A stretch of 64,000 nt of DNA from Bacillus sp. 103mf (GCF_900116295.1 NZ_FPAF01000004.1:124001-188000); one strand, 5' to 3'; positions 35,224-44,884 are shown, counted from the stretch's first letter. Notes: generated from the sequence alone by a model not told the origin. Translations and numbers: made by a program.

Positions 35224-35388
35224 ATGATATTTTATGAGGTTATTTGTTTTTGTTGTAAAAATGTATTTCGGGTATATGAAGGAACTAAAAAATATAAGCA
35301 ATTCAAAAAAAATCCGAAAGGGAAATATTGCTGTGACGAATGTAGTCATAAAATACAACTTGAAGCAATAAAACATTTTTTTAGATAG
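35224..35388 (+). CDS. Small zinc-ribbon protein, DUF2197-like
   Basis: 54 residues, ATG preceded by AAAGGGGGAAG. Two cysteine knuckles, ICFCCKNVF and KYCCDECSHKI, about 25 residues apart, form a CxxC...CxxC zinc ribbon resembling the YlaI/DUF2197 family. 25 bp after the TetR gene, so probably co-transcribed. Function unknown. Confidence 0.6.
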   Translation: MIFYEVICFCCKNVFRVYEGTKKYKQFKKNPKGKYCCDECSHKIQLEAIKHFFR

Positions 35389-35441
35389 TGGTAATATTTA
35401 CCAGTTCTCACCATAGATTGCCATCAACTTAAGAAAACAGA

Positions 35442-35606
35442 TTGACCCTTATAAGAAAAATTGAGTCAGAACGCTCATATAAAGATATGATTTTAGCTCT
35501 GGAGAAAATGGATGAAACAGATGTTCAATCATTAATTCGATACGGAAGAAATAAAATGAAATGTAAAAACTTGTTGTTTTCATACAATTTTTTATATTAT
35601 GAATAA
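35442..35606 (+). pseudogene. Gene fragment with regulator-like C-terminus
   Basis: A 54-codon frame (RKIESERSYKDMILALEKMD, TDVQSLIRYGRNKMKCKN) opening at a TTG with no ribosome site. The sequence looks like the tail of a larger helical protein. It follows the string GCCATCAACTTAAGAA, which recurs near the end of the window (63939) and may mark a mobile-element edge. Confidence 0.3.
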
Positions 35607-35638
35607 GGGCGCCGCAAAAATAAAAAAGAGGTGTCAAA

Positions 35639-36271
35639 ATGTATGGAATCATAAATTATGAGGTGTTTTTAGTCACGGGAATTCTTTTAAATTTAATACC
35701 TGGTGCAGACACAATGTATATAGTAGGGAGAAGTATTTCACAAGGTAGAAAAGCTGGTGTTTATTCTGTTTTTGGTATTATTACTGGTTCCCTCGTTCAT
35801 ACATTATTAGTTGCTTTCGGCTTATCAATCATACTTACAAAATCTATTATTCTATTTAATACGATTAAAATTATTGGTGTGATCTATTTAGTCTATTTAG
35901 GAATTAGAATGATGATTGATAAAACAAATGTCAATTTTCAAGCTAGTGCACCTAACAAACTGAACCTTAGAAAAATATATGTACAAGGACTTTTAACAAG
36001 TATTACGAATCCAAAAGTTGCTTTATTTTTCATTGCATTTCTCCCGCAATTCATAGATACAAAGGTTTCTAGTCCTGTATCCTTTATCATTTTAGGACTT
36101 ACATTTACAATTACTGGATTATTTTGGTGTCTATTTATTGCTTATTTTTCTTCCCATGTTACAAAAAAACTAAGAGGAAATGAAAAAGTGGGAATGGTGC
36201 TAAATAAAATAACAGGAATAATTTTTATCGGTATGGGGTTGAAGTTGCTTCAAGCAAAAGCTCCTCAATAA
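35639..36271 (+). CDS. LysE/RhtB family exporter
   Basis: 210 residues, ATG behind AAAAGAGGTGTC. Six membrane segments expected. The family signature is LLNLIPGADTMYIVGRS near residue 20, then IKIIGVIYLVYLGIRM and GLLTSITNPKVALFFIAFLPQF. Exports amino acids or similar metabolites. Located downstream of a TetR gene that could control it. Confidence 0.93.
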   Translation: MYGIINYEVFLVTGILLNLIPGADTMYIVGRSISQGRKAGVYSVFGIITGSLVHTLLVAFGLSIILTKSIILFNTIKIIGVIYLVYLGIRMMIDKTNVNFQASAPNKLNLRKIYVQGLLTSITNPKVALFFIAFLPQFIDTKVSSPVSFIILGLTFTITGLFWCLFIAYFSSHVTKKLRGNEKVGMVLNKITGIIFIGMGLKLLQAKAPQ

Positions 36272-36308
36272 ACCTGAACTTTAAAGAAATGCCCCCTTGT
36301 AGGAGAAA

Positions 36309-36348
36309 GAAAAAGCCTCTTTAGTTGAACTTTAAAGAGGCTTTTTCT
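36309..36348 (+). terminator. Terminator after lysE-like gene
   Basis: AAAAAGCCTCTTTA and TAAAGAGGCTTTTT arms around GTTGAACTT. Confidence 0.85.
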
Positions 36349-36429
36349 TTGAAGATATTGTAACTAAAACATTTATTTTACTACTTCTTAAGTATAATAA
36401 TCATACATTTTATACCTAAGTATTGGATT

Positions 36430-37155
36430 TTATAACTTAACTCGCTCTACAAGATTTTGAATTTGTTCTTTCGCATTATCCTTATATACGCCTCCGTGAT
36501 AACAAATGACTGATTCAATATCAAAATCTAAATATTTCTCTAAAGAAGCAAGGGCTGTATTCATGTCTAACGTTGTTCTCTGAACAGGTCCTTGTAAAGA
36601 ACCATCTACACATATCATCGCATCACCGGCAACAAGGGTTTTGCTTTTCTTTACATACAGGCTAACATGTCCCGGAGTATGTCCGGGTGTATGAATCACT
36701 TGAATACCTCCGCAATACGGAAGTTCTTGTCCGTTTTCTAAAATCTGATTTACATTACATTTAGGAGGGTTCGTATATAACAATTGCATTTCTTTCGGAA
36801 GCGATGCCCATGCTTCTTTGTTCATACGTTCAGGATCTGTTTTTATAAGTGGGAATTTCCCCTCGATATATGGTTTATCAAGCTCGTGTGCATACACATT
36901 GATTTGATTAGTGGCTGCTTGTAGTAGTTCTGGAAGGCTTCCGATATGGTCAATATCTTGATGTGATACAATGACTGCCTTTAATTTTTCAATAGGAACC
37001 CCTAGATCATTCATCGCAGTACGTATTTGTTCCAATTGACCAGGCATACCAGAATCAATCAAAACAGCTTCTTCATCATCCCAGATAAGCGTTGGATGTA
37101 AGGTGAAACCTTGTATGTTTAATTCAAGTGCAGCAACTCCATTTGAAATCTTCAT
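36430..37155 (-). CDS. MBL-fold metallo-hydrolase
   Basis: 241 residues. HxHxDH-type zinc motif present in altered form, VSHQDIDHIGSLPE; downstream metal ligands in IHTPGHTPGHVSLYV and GDAMICVDG. The final His region is in CYHGGVYKD. The first His of the canonical HxHxDH is replaced by Gln (HQDIDH), so one zinc ligand may differ. Divergent from the HAD gene, with a long palindrome between. Confidence 0.88.
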   Translation of the reverse strand: MKISNGVAALELNIQGFTLHPTLIWDDEEAVLIDSGMPGQLEQIRTAMNDLGVPIEKLKAVIVSHQDIDHIGSLPELLQAATNQINVYAHELDKPYIEGKFPLIKTDPERMNKEAWASLPKEMQLLYTNPPKCNVNQILENGQELPYCGGIQVIHTPGHTPGHVSLYVKKSKTLVAGDAMICVDGSLQGPVQRTTLDMNTALASLEKYLDFDIESVICYHGGVYKDNAKEQIQNLVERVKL

Positions 37156-37250
37156 TGATTAAGCCCTCCTTAGTAGGTGTGTTTGTATAGTAGTTAACTA
37201 CTACATAGGTTAATTTATCACGCCTCGTGACATTAATCAATGTATAAATT

Positions 37251-37305
37251 TTAATCATAACACAATCAAAAACTTTTGTCAAGTTTTTGATTGTGTTATG
37301 ATTAA
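37251..37305. promoter_or_regulatory. 25-bp perfect inverted repeat, 5-base loop
   Basis: Left arm 37251-37275 (TTAATCATAACACAATC then AAAAACTT), loop TTGTC, right arm 37281-37305. It lies between the divergent MBL and HAD genes. It is symmetric, so the TATGAT sequence it contains (37297-37302) appears on both strands and could serve as a -10 in either direction. Candidate divergent operator, or a transcribed hairpin. Confidence 0.6.
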
Positions 37306-37377
37306 GTTTAAATAAAGAGGATTTCCAAACCATATATAGAATATGAAAAAGATATTTTCATACAAGGAGATGTTCAC

Positions 37378-38184
37378 ATGGATCTTATATCAAACGTTAA
37401 AGGGATTGTTTTAGACTTAGATGGTACGTTATTAAACTCACAAAAAGAAGTGTCGAAAAGAAACTTACAAGCTATCCTCGCATGTTATAGAAAAGGAATA
37501 ACTGTTATTTTTGCGACTGCAAGACCCCCGCGTTCAGTAAAAGCCTTTCTTCCTCAGGAACTTCAAGACATGGCAGCGATTGTGTATTATAACGGCGCCT
37601 TAATCATCGATAATACATCAGAGTACAGACAACATTATCCAGTTGAATCAGCTATTACAGATGAAATTTTTGAATATGTAATTACTCATCATTCAGATGC
37701 TTGTCTTTCTATCGAATCTGAAGATACATGGTATAGCAACAAGACGCTAGATTATAGTAAAGCTATGAATGCAATTGTAAATCCAATTGTAGTTTCGTTA
37801 GATGAATTGAAAGAAATTAAGGCTTCAAAATTATTAATCACACAATATCCGTATTACGAGAAATTACAAAAGCAATTTGAACATAAGGTAAACACTGTAT
37901 GTACCGATTCGGGAACTTTAATTCAAATTATGGCCAAAGGTGTTTCTAAGAAACAAGCCGTAATGGATCTTTGCATTCAAAGTCAAATACCTATGAACAA
38001 TATAATGGCATTTGGTGATGATTGGAACGATTTAGATCTTTTTCATGCGTGCGGTTTTCCGGTCGCTATGGAAAATGCAATACAAGAATTAAAAGAAGTG
38101 GCATATGTCGTTACGAGATCCAATGATGAAGATGGTGTAGCGGAAGTGTTAGAGAAGTTAATTTGTACTGTTAGTAAGGGTTAA
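37378..38184 (+). CDS. Cof-type HAD family phosphatase
   Basis: 268 residues, ATG behind AAGGAGATG. Catalytic motif I is GIVLDLDGTLLNS (both Asp present); motif II lies near residue 42 (IFATARPPRS), Lys in GVSKKQAVMDLC, and motif IV in AFGDDWNDLDLF. Phosphatase of sugar phosphates or nucleotides; exact substrate unknown. Followed 30 bp later by an HD-domain phosphohydrolase gene. Confidence 0.92.
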   Translation: MDLISNVKGIVLDLDGTLLNSQKEVSKRNLQAILACYRKGITVIFATARPPRSVKAFLPQELQDMAAIVYYNGALIIDNTSEYRQHYPVESAITDEIFEYVITHHSDACLSIESEDTWYSNKTLDYSKAMNAIVNPIVVSLDELKEIKASKLLITQYPYYEKLQKQFEHKVNTVCTDSGTLIQIMAKGVSKKQAVMDLCIQSQIPMNNIMAFGDDWNDLDLFHACGFPVAMENAIQELKEVAYVVTRSNDEDGVAEVLEKLICTVSKG

Positions 38185-38214
38185 AAATGTATTGGAAGAA
38201 GGGAATTAGCAAGT

Positions 38215-38814
38215 GTGGAAAAGAGAATTGAACAAATAATAGAGTTTTTACGGATAATAGATCAGTTCAAATCGATTGAAAGAAAAACAAAAGTTTCTCA
38301 TACTAATCGTCATGAAAATGATGCAGAACATACATGGCATATGTGTATGTTTGCTCTTTTATTACATAAAGAAATAGAAGAGGAGATTAATTTTGAACGA
38401 ATTTTAAAATTAATATTAATACACGATCTTGGTGAAATATATGCTGGTGACACTTATGCGCATGATTCTTTTGCTCGAATAAATAAGAAAGAACGAGAAA
38501 CGGAAGCGATCCAAAAGTTGTTAAATGAGTTGCCAAATGATCTAAAAGTTGAATTTCACGAACTTTGGAATGAATACGAAGCAAACGAAACGCAGGAAGC
38601 ACAGTTTGTTCAAGCGATAGATAAAATGCAGGCATTTACACAAAACGTACATACAAACGGGGAGGTATGGAAGGAAAATAAGGTAACCTCTAATAAAATC
38701 ATTAAATTTAATGAGAATTGGACAAAACAAAATAAGACATTTGAAGATTTGTTTGGTTATCTTTGGAAAGTTGCTGAGAGTAAAAAAATGTTTTATACAA
38801 AAAAAGAGGATTGA
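38215..38814 (+). CDS. HD-domain phosphohydrolase (YfbR-like nucleotidase)
   Basis: 199 residues from GTG 38215 behind GAAGGGAAT. HD motif: HENDAEHTWHMCMFAL (His), ILIHDLGEIYAGDTYAH (His-Asp) and a distal Asp in QAIDKMQAFTQ. The best match is to 5'-nucleotidase YfbR-like proteins. With the HAD gene just upstream this pair may form a nucleotide-salvage or house-cleaning unit, which is inference. Confidence 0.85.
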   Translation: MEKRIEQIIEFLRIIDQFKSIERKTKVSHTNRHENDAEHTWHMCMFALLLHKEIEEEINFERILKLILIHDLGEIYAGDTYAHDSFARINKKERETEAIQKLLNELPNDLKVEFHELWNEYEANETQEAQFVQAIDKMQAFTQNVHTNGEVWKENKVTSNKIIKFNENWTKQNKTFEDLFGYLWKVAESKKMFYTKKED

Positions 38815-38902
38815 GTCTTTTGAATAAAACTATTGGTGTAATGCTTATTTAATATTATAGAGCACTTTTAAAAATTTTGTTCTATGTAAAACAAAAATTA
38901 AG

Positions 38903-38949
38903 AGGATTTGATTCAAAAGAAATCTAGCTGTCTTTTGAATCAAATCCTT
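38903..38949 (+). terminator. Terminator
   Basis: AGGATTTGATTCAAAAGA and TCTTTTGAATCAAATCCT arms, 18 bp each; long loop; T-rich start of the tail. Confidence 0.8.
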
Positions 38950-38961
38950 CTTATATGTTCA

Positions 38962-39040
38962 CTGATATATCGGCGATTTTTCAAATATATCGACCATTTT
39001 TCTCAATATATCAGCGACTTTTTCGATATATCGGCGATTC
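38962..39040. repeat. Four degenerate units of a 21-bp tandem repeat
   Basis: Successive units read ATATATCGGCGATTTTTCA, ATATATCGACCATTTTTC, ATATATCAGCGACTTTTTC and ATATATCGGCGATTC. Period about 21-22 bp, i.e. two helical turns. Intergenic between convergent genes. It contains no frame and no promoter that I recognise. Confidence 0.75.
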
Positions 39041-39140
39041 GACAGAAGATAAAGACACTTCGACAACGTTCGACATTCCAAAGGTACCAGTAGGAGCTGA
39101 CAGTAGTCCATTTTCGAGTCAGTTCTCTTATTTTTTCACA

Positions 39141-39980
39141 CTATTTAAAACGCCTTAAAACAAGAAATTCCCACCATTTCCACGGTAGTATGTTCTTTAT
39201 GAGCATCATTAATTTTACACCTTTTCCAATTGGATAACGTAAAGTTGGATGCTGTGATTGTGCAATACTTACTATTTTCTCGGCAACATCTTGCGGGTCT
39301 CCAAAACTCTCATTCCCGTTTTGAATATGTTGTTCAATTTTTTTCATGTAATCTTTATAAGATGAATGAGATTCGGAAGAGGTTTCCGCAAGTTTTTGTC
39401 CGATTTCCCATATGTTTGTGTTATATGATCCTGGCTCAATTAATGAAACATCGATTCCGAATGGTTTAACTTCTAGACGAAGGGACTCACTCCAGCCTTC
39501 AAGGGCATATTTAGATGCAACGTAAGGGGAGAGGCCGGGGAATCCAATTTTTCCGCTGATGCTACTAACATTAATGATTTTTCCATGTTTTTGTTTTCTC
39601 ATTATTGGAAGAATAGCTTGTGTTACGGAGATGGCCCCGAATACGTTTGTCTCAAATTGTTTCTGATACTCTTCAAGTGGAATTTCCTCGACAAACCCAC
39701 CGCTTGCATAGCCAGCATTATTCACAAGTATATCTATTCGTTCAAGAGTGTTTATAAAAGATGTAAAATTCTCAATAGACTTTCGGGAAGTGACATCAAG
39801 TTGTTGAATTTTTATATTACTCTCTATATGTAACGTCGCTGCCTGTTCAAGCAATTTTGTTTGTTTTTTAACATTCCGCATCGTAGCGATGACAAGATAG
39901 CCTTTTTTAGCAAACTCTAATGATGTAAGAAGCCCAAATCCGCTTGATGAACCTGTGATAATCGCAATTTTTTCTGTCAT
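39141..39980 (-). CDS. SDR family oxidoreductase
   Basis: 279 residues, ATG with GAAAGTGAG upstream. NAD(P)-binding TGSSSGFGLLTSLEFA, catalytic block NNAGYASGG, the Ser in NVSSISGKIGFPG and the YxxxK motif YVASKYALEGWSESLR are all intact. It is the first gene left of the kynUBA regulator but points away from the operon. A classical short-chain dehydrogenase of unknown substrate. Confidence 0.93.
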   Translation of the reverse strand: MTEKIAIITGSSSGFGLLTSLEFAKKGYLVIATMRNVKKQTKLLEQAATLHIESNIKIQQLDVTSRKSIENFTSFINTLERIDILVNNAGYASGGFVEEIPLEEYQKQFETNVFGAISVTQAILPIMRKQKHGKIINVSSISGKIGFPGLSPYVASKYALEGWSESLRLEVKPFGIDVSLIEPGSYNTNIWEIGQKLAETSSESHSSYKDYMKKIEQHIQNGNESFGDPQDVAEKIVSIAQSQHPTLRYPIGKGVKLMMLIKNILPWKWWEFLVLRRFK

Positions 39981-40247
39981 TTGTTTCTCACTTTCTATTG
40001 AATTTCAGTTTGATTTCATCATATCGAAAGAAGGAAGGGGGATTCAATAGATTATTTCATAGACGTATTTATATTCTTATATAAAAAAGTAGATTTATAG
40101 GGAAATTCCCTTTTATCTGTCAGAATATGCGCTTACCAGGGAAATAAAAGGGAAATGCTATTTCCAATAGATAACCTAGAAATACGAGAAATGAAAGTGT
40201 ACGGTATAGAATATACACTTTAAAAGGCCTGTTTTATACGGTACATT

Positions 40248-40859
40248 TTAAGAATAAAGACCGCCCATATACATTTCCGTTAATGTATGTACAATGTCTT
40301 CGAGAGAAAAGTCTCGTTCATTTCGTACAATTTCCCATAAAAACATTTCATTCGCAAAGAACCAACTTCTTGCTGCTAAAAAACAATTTAAATCTTTACG
40401 TGCTAAACCGCTTCTTTGTGAATATGTAATATCTTGAACAATTCGTTCAATAAATCGTTCTCGAATAGCATCCCATTTGTTTCGAACTTCTTTAGAAGTA
40501 CCGATTGCTTCTTCAACAACTTGTAATAGTTGTCTTTCTGTTTCTGCCATTTGTAAAAATGCATGAACTTGCTTTTGAATCATACTGTGAGCTGCTTGCT
40601 TTGTTACCGGATGAAAGACACGTTCTGCAATTGTATAAAACTGGTTCATCACATCGTCCATTAAAACAATGAGCAAATCATCCTTATTTTTAAAGTATAC
40701 GTAAGCTGTTCCATATCCTGTTTCTGCTTTTTTTATAATTTGGGAAATTGTTGTTTTTTGAAATCCTTGTTCTATAAATACTTCACGACCAGCTGATAAT
40801 AATTTCTTTTTTGTTTCTAGCGAACGGCGTTGTCTTGCCGAAAAAGTATCTTTAGTCAT
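40248..40859 (-). CDS. TetR family regulator of the kyn operon (proposed)
   Basis: 203 residues from ATG 40859. AAAGGTG lies 9 bp upstream; GTG 40868 would overlap it. N-terminal HTH: AGREVFIEQGFQKTTISQII, GYGTAYVYFKNKDDLL. The C-terminal domain is a typical TetR ligand-binding bundle. Divergent from kynU, with two palindromic operators in the space between. Likely a repressor relieved by a tryptophan metabolite; kynurenine-type ligands are inference. Confidence 0.85.
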   Translation of the reverse strand: MTKDTFSARQRRSLETKKKLLSAGREVFIEQGFQKTTISQIIKKAETGYGTAYVYFKNKDDLLIVLMDDVMNQFYTIAERVFHPVTKQAAHSMIQKQVHAFLQMAETERQLLQVVEEAIGTSKEVRNKWDAIRERFIERIVQDITYSQRSGLARKDLNCFLAARSWFFANEMFLWEIVRNERDFSLEDIVHTLTEMYMGGLYS

Positions 40860-40933
40860 ATGTACCACACCTTTATGCTGAAATATCAGAAAAATTAACT
40901 TTATTGTAGGGGAAATAGTAATATACTGTCAAC

Positions 40934-40976
40934 TGACATTATGTCATTGACGTTATGTCAGTTTTGATGATATATT
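40934..40976. promoter_or_regulatory. Twin TGACnTTATGTCA operators over the kynU promoter
   Basis: TGACATTATGTCA (40934-40946, perfect palindrome) and TGACGTTATGTCA (40948-40960, one mismatch), spaced 14 bp centre to centre. A -35 (TTGACG, 40947-40952) lies between and inside them, with -10 TATATT at 40971-40976, 18 bp later. Occupancy would block RNA polymerase, as expected for TetR. Confidence 0.75.
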
Positions 40977-41020
40977 TTAACTAATTAGAATTAAGGGAAA
41001 ATTCAAAGGAAGGTGACAGA

Positions 41021-42307
41021 ATGTACGCAAAACCATTTGAACCATCTTATGAGTATGCTTGTCAATGTAATCGTTATGATGAGCTTGCATCGTTTCAACA
41101 TGAATTCTATAAAAAAGACGGAATCATTTATTTAGATGGAAATTCGCTTGGACTTTTATCAAAACGAGCTGAGAAGTCTTTATTAACATTGCTAGATTCA
41201 TGGAAACAATCTGGCATTGATGGCTGGACAGAAGGACAGTATCCTTGGTATTTCTTATCTGAACAATTAGGAGAATTAAGTGCTCCTCTTATTGGCGCCA
41301 CGCCCGAAGAAGTAATTGTAACTGGTTCTACGACGGCAAATTTACATCAAGTTGTTGCTACGTTCTACGAACCGAAAGAAGGAAAAACAAAAATCCTTGC
41401 TGATGAATTAACATTTCCATCTGATATTTATGCTTTGCAAAGCCAAATTCGTTTAAAAGGATTGGACCCTGCACAGCATCTCGTTCAAGTGAAAAGCAGG
41501 GATGGAAGAACGTTAAATGAAGAAGATATCATTGCAGCGATGACGGAAGATATTGCACTCATAGTACTTCCAGCCGTGTTATATCGAAGCGGACAAATTT
41601 TAAATATGAAACTTCTTACGGAAGAAGCACATAAACGCGGGATCCATATTGGCTTTGATCTTTGCCATTCAATCGGTTCCATTCCGCACCATTTCGAAGA
41701 ATGGGACGTCGATTTTGCAGTTTGGTGTAATTATAAATATTTAAATGCTGGTCCAGGCGGTGTTGGCGGCTTGTACGTAAATAAAAAGCATTTCAATCGT
41801 CTACCAGGATTAGCAGGTTGGTTTGGCTCTCGAAAAGATAAACAGTTTGATATGGAGCACGAACTTACACCAGCTGAACATGCCGGCGCCTATCAGATTG
41901 GAACACCGCACGTATTAAGCGTTGCACCACTGATTGGTTCTTTAGAGATATTTAAAGAAGCGGGCATTGATCGACTACGACAAAAGTCTTTGCATATTAC
42001 ACGTTATATGATAAACCTCATAAATTATGAATTAAAAGATATGGACTTTACACTTGGTAATCCATTAGAAGATGAAAAACGAGGCGGACATATTTATTTA
42101 GAACATAAAGAAGCAGCACGTATTTGCAAAGCATTAAAGGCAAATGGAGTTATTCCTGATTTCCGCGCACCAAATGGAATTCGTTTAGCTCCTGTTGCTT
42201 TATACAATACGTATGAAGAAGTGTGGAATGCTGTCCGAATTTTAAAGAAAATTATGGTGGAAGAGGAGTATAAACAATTTGAAAATAAACGAGAGGTTGT
42301 GGCGTAA
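41021..42307 (+). CDS. kynU: Kynureninase
   Basis: 428 residues, ATG behind AAAGGAAGGTG. PLP-binding Lys in [14 protein letters not shown], cofactor Asp in [10 protein letters not shown] and the substrate-binding block [13 protein letters not shown] near the start are intact. Converts kynurenine to anthranilate plus alanine. First gene of kynU-kynB-kynA, 2 bp before kynB. Controlled by the operator upstream. Confidence 0.96.
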   Translation: MYAKPFEPSYEYACQCNRYDELASFQHEFYKKDGIIYLDGNSLGLLSKRAEKSLLTLLDSWKQSGIDGWTEGQYPWYFLSEQLGELSAPLIGATPEEVIVTGSTTANLHQVVATFYEPKEGKTKILADELTFPSDIYALQSQIRLKGLDPAQHLVQVKSRDGRTLNEEDIIAAMTEDIALIVLPAVLYRSGQILNMKLLTEEAHKRGIHIGFDLCHSIGSIPHHFEEWDVDFAVWCNYKYLNAGPGGVGGLYVNKKHFNRLPGLAGWFGSRKDKQFDMEHELTPAEHAGAYQIGTPHVLSVAPLIGSLEIFKEAGIDRLRQKSLHITRYMINLINYELKDMDFTLGNPLEDEKRGGHIYLEHKEAARICKALKANGVIPDFRAPNGIRLAPVALYNTYEEVWNAVRILKKIMVEEEYKQFENKREVVA

Positions 42308-42309
42308 AG

Positions 42310-42939
42310 ATGAAAGAAAACAAGTGGATTGATATTTCTCAACCTCTAAACAATGATATTGCCACTTGGCCTGGTGATACACCTTTTTCCTATGAAGTTT
42401 TATGGACAAAAGAGCAAAGCGGCTCTGTTAATGTTGGTAAAGTTTCGATGAGTATTCACACCGGCACACATATTGATGCTCCGTTTCACTTCGATAGCGA
42501 CGGTAAAAGAGTAAGTGATTTAGACATTAACGTCTACATTGGCCCTGCTCGAATTATAGATGTAACAGGTCACGAAAGCATCGGAGCAAAAGAACTTAAA
42601 GCCCATGATTTAGAGGGGGTTAGTAGATTATTATTGCGGACCTCATCAAAAATAAATCCACATGTATTTCCTGAAACGATTCCATATTTACGTGCGGATC
42701 TTGCACCTTTTCTTTATGAAAAGGGAATATGTTTAATTGGTGTTGATGTTCCGTCTGTGGACCCACTTGATGATAAAGAACTAGCAGCACATCATGAGTT
42801 ATTTAAACGCGGTATTCATATTTTAGAGAATGTTGTGTTAGAAAATGTACCAGACGGAGACTACGAACTTATTGCCCTGCCGCTTTCGCTAACAGATGCA
42901 GACGGTAGTCCAGTGCGTGCCGTACTAAAACCATTATAA
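42310..42939 (+). CDS. kynB: Kynurenine formamidase
   Basis: 209 residues, ATG 2 bp after the kynU stop. The metal-binding signature HTGTHIDAPFHFD is clear, and it begins IDISQPLNNDIATWPGDTPF like KynB cyclases. Hydrolyses N-formylkynurenine to kynurenine, the second step of tryptophan degradation. Confidence 0.96.
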   Translation: MKENKWIDISQPLNNDIATWPGDTPFSYEVLWTKEQSGSVNVGKVSMSIHTGTHIDAPFHFDSDGKRVSDLDINVYIGPARIIDVTGHESIGAKELKAHDLEGVSRLLLRTSSKINPHVFPETIPYLRADLAPFLYEKGICLIGVDVPSVDPLDDKELAAHHELFKRGIHILENVVLENVPDGDYELIALPLSLTDADGSPVRAVLKPL

Positions 42940-42975
42940 AAATAAGTATATACTGCATAGAGAGGATGTACACGC

Positions 42976-43815
42976 ATGAATGAAAATGAAAAAGTGATTA
43001 TGGAGAAGGGGATTCATACAGATTTTCGTAATAACATGACATACGGGGAATATTTACAACTCGATAGTTTACTATCGAGTCAAAAGCGGCTGTCTAATCA
43101 TCATGATGAAATGTTATTCATTGTGATTCACCAAGCAAGTGAACTTTGGATGAAATTAATTTTGCATGAATTAGAAGCAGCTATTGAATCCATTAAAAAT
43201 GATAATCTTGCTCCTGCTTTTAAAATGCTTGCACGTGTTTCAAAAATTCAATCGCAAATTATTCAGTCGTGGGATATTCTTGCTACGCTCACACCGTCTG
43301 AATATATTGAATTCCGTGATTCACTTGGTCAAGCATCTGGATTTCAATCTTATCAATATCGCATGATTGAATTTGCACTCGGTTATAAAACACCACATGT
43401 TCTTAAAATCTATGAAAAAGATGCAGAGTTGCACGCTCGTCTACATAAGGCACTTCATACACCGAGCCTATATGACGTTGCGATTCAATCACTTGCAAAA
43501 GAAGGCTTTCCAATTAACAAAAGCGTTCTTCAAAGGGATATTACACAACCATATGAGGCGGATGCAACAGTAGAAGCAGCATGGTTAGAAGTGTACTCAG
43601 ATGTGAAGAAATACTGGGATTTATATCAATTAGCTGAGAAGCTAATCGATATTGAAGATTGGCTGCAGCAGTGGCGATTCCGTCATATGAAAACGGTAGA
43701 ACGTATTATTGGGAATAAGATGGGCACTGGCGGATCTTCAGGCGTTTCGTATTTAAAACGTGTACTTGATCAATCATTTTTCCCAGAACTTTGGGCTATT
43801 CGGACAAAACTATAA
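42976..43815 (+). CDS. kynA: Tryptophan 2,3-dioxygenase
   Basis: 279 residues, ATG behind AGAGAGGATG. Begins [20 protein letters not shown] then [19 protein letters not shown], the haem/substrate-binding start of KynA. Ends [20 protein letters not shown]. Oxidises L-tryptophan to N-formylkynurenine. Third gene of the operon, followed by a terminator. Confidence 0.97.
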   Translation: MNENEKVIMEKGIHTDFRNNMTYGEYLQLDSLLSSQKRLSNHHDEMLFIVIHQASELWMKLILHELEAAIESIKNDNLAPAFKMLARVSKIQSQIIQSWDILATLTPSEYIEFRDSLGQASGFQSYQYRMIEFALGYKTPHVLKIYEKDAELHARLHKALHTPSLYDVAIQSLAKEGFPINKSVLQRDITQPYEADATVEAAWLEVYSDVKKYWDLYQLAEKLIDIEDWLQQWRFRHMKTVERIIGNKMGTGGSSGVSYLKRVLDQSFFPELWAIRTKL

Positions 43816-43825
43816 ACGATTAAAC

Positions 43826-43874
43826 AATAAGCATAAAAGTTTTCTTTATGAAAAAAGCTTTTATGCTTATTTGC
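43826..43874 (+). terminator. kyn operon terminator
   Basis: AATAAGCATAAAAG and CTTTTATGCTTATT arms. Confidence 0.85.
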
Positions 43875-43938
43875 ATATTTTTAAATTGAAATTATGTATT
43901 ATAGTATTGTTATACGAAATAAAGTAGGTGAAAAAATT

Positions 43939-44763
43939 ATGTTTAGTAAGCAAAATTTCTTTAAAAAGACATTCATAACATTTTCTGCAATAGGGGTATC
44001 TTTTGGAATCCTTTCATCAAATGTTGAAGCAGCTCCCAATCCATCGGCTTATTTAGCAACACTTCAATTTGATGGAACAGATTGGATGGATACAGGGGAA
44101 AAAAATTTCCCTCACGCTTTTCGTTTCCAGTCTTATGATAACGATATTGAACATAATAAAGAAAATGAAATTCGTTTCAAAATTGGAAATGCCGTAACAG
44201 GAATAGGATCAACAGGGTTAACAAATCGTGGTCCAAATAATCAACAACCAGCTGTCTATTTTCATATCGCTAAAAAAGGAGAATATGAAATATATGAGTA
44301 TTGGCTTTATTATGCCGATAATGATTGGATTAACAACCATGAACACGATTGGGAAAAGTATTTTGTTTACTTGAAAAATGGCGTTCCAACACATTTGCTT
44401 ATATCGAGTCACAATGGTTATAAAATAAAGCCATGGGCAGAAGTTTCAAAAGATGATGGGCATCCCTTAATTGGTGTTGATGGAGGAGCTCATGCGATGA
44501 AATGGGATAAAGAAGATGGAGTCCAAATTCGTTATAATGGAGATATTACAAAAAATAATGGACGTCTTGATGAAGGGGATCAAACGAATCAACCATGGAT
44601 TCTCTATAGCAATGATCCAATTGATGGTGTAACAAAATATGTAGCTGCTCCTGATACGTTTTATTACGGTGATCCAGCTTATCTTCTCTATTCAAACGAA
44701 CATAGCGACTCTCGCCAAGCACCTTGGAAACGCGAAGAATGGGATAATCCGCCGTTCCCTTAA
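43939..44763 (+). CDS. Secreted NPP1/NLP-like (or Vps62-like) protein
   Basis: 274 residues from ATG 43939 with AGGTGA upstream. Signal peptide ends VEAAPNPSA (about residue 32). The block WINNHEHDWEKYFVYL resembles the GHRHDWE heptapeptide of necrosis-inducing NLPs, followed as in that family by LISSHNGYK and HPLIGVDGGAHAM. Overall similarity is weak and it could instead be Vps62-like. Cytolytic activity is not established. A single-gene unit with its own terminator. Confidence 0.5.
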   Translation: MFSKQNFFKKTFITFSAIGVSFGILSSNVEAAPNPSAYLATLQFDGTDWMDTGEKNFPHAFRFQSYDNDIEHNKENEIRFKIGNAVTGIGSTGLTNRGPNNQQPAVYFHIAKKGEYEIYEYWLYYADNDWINNHEHDWEKYFVYLKNGVPTHLLISSHNGYKIKPWAEVSKDDGHPLIGVDGGAHAMKWDKEDGVQIRYNGDITKNNGRLDEGDQTNQPWILYSNDPIDGVTKYVAAPDTFYYGDPAYLLYSNEHSDSRQAPWKREEWDNPPFP

Positions 44764-44786
44764 ACATAACGCTCATATGAATACAT

Positions 44787-44820
44787 ATAAAAAGAGTAGA
44801 AAAAATCTACTCTTTTTTGT
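44787..44820 (+). terminator. Terminator
   Basis: AAAAAGAGTAGA and TCTACTCTTTTTT arms around AAAAAA. Confidence 0.8.
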
Positions 44821-44884
44821 TTCTCATTTCAAAATTCGTTATAATAAGTCAAATTAGTGCTAAGTAGTAATGGAGGAATGTATA

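Noticed and set aside
40098-40157. Inverted match of TTCCCTTTTAT and ATAAAAGGGAA
   Set aside because: Imperfect, with a long loop and no gene relation; not strong enough to call.
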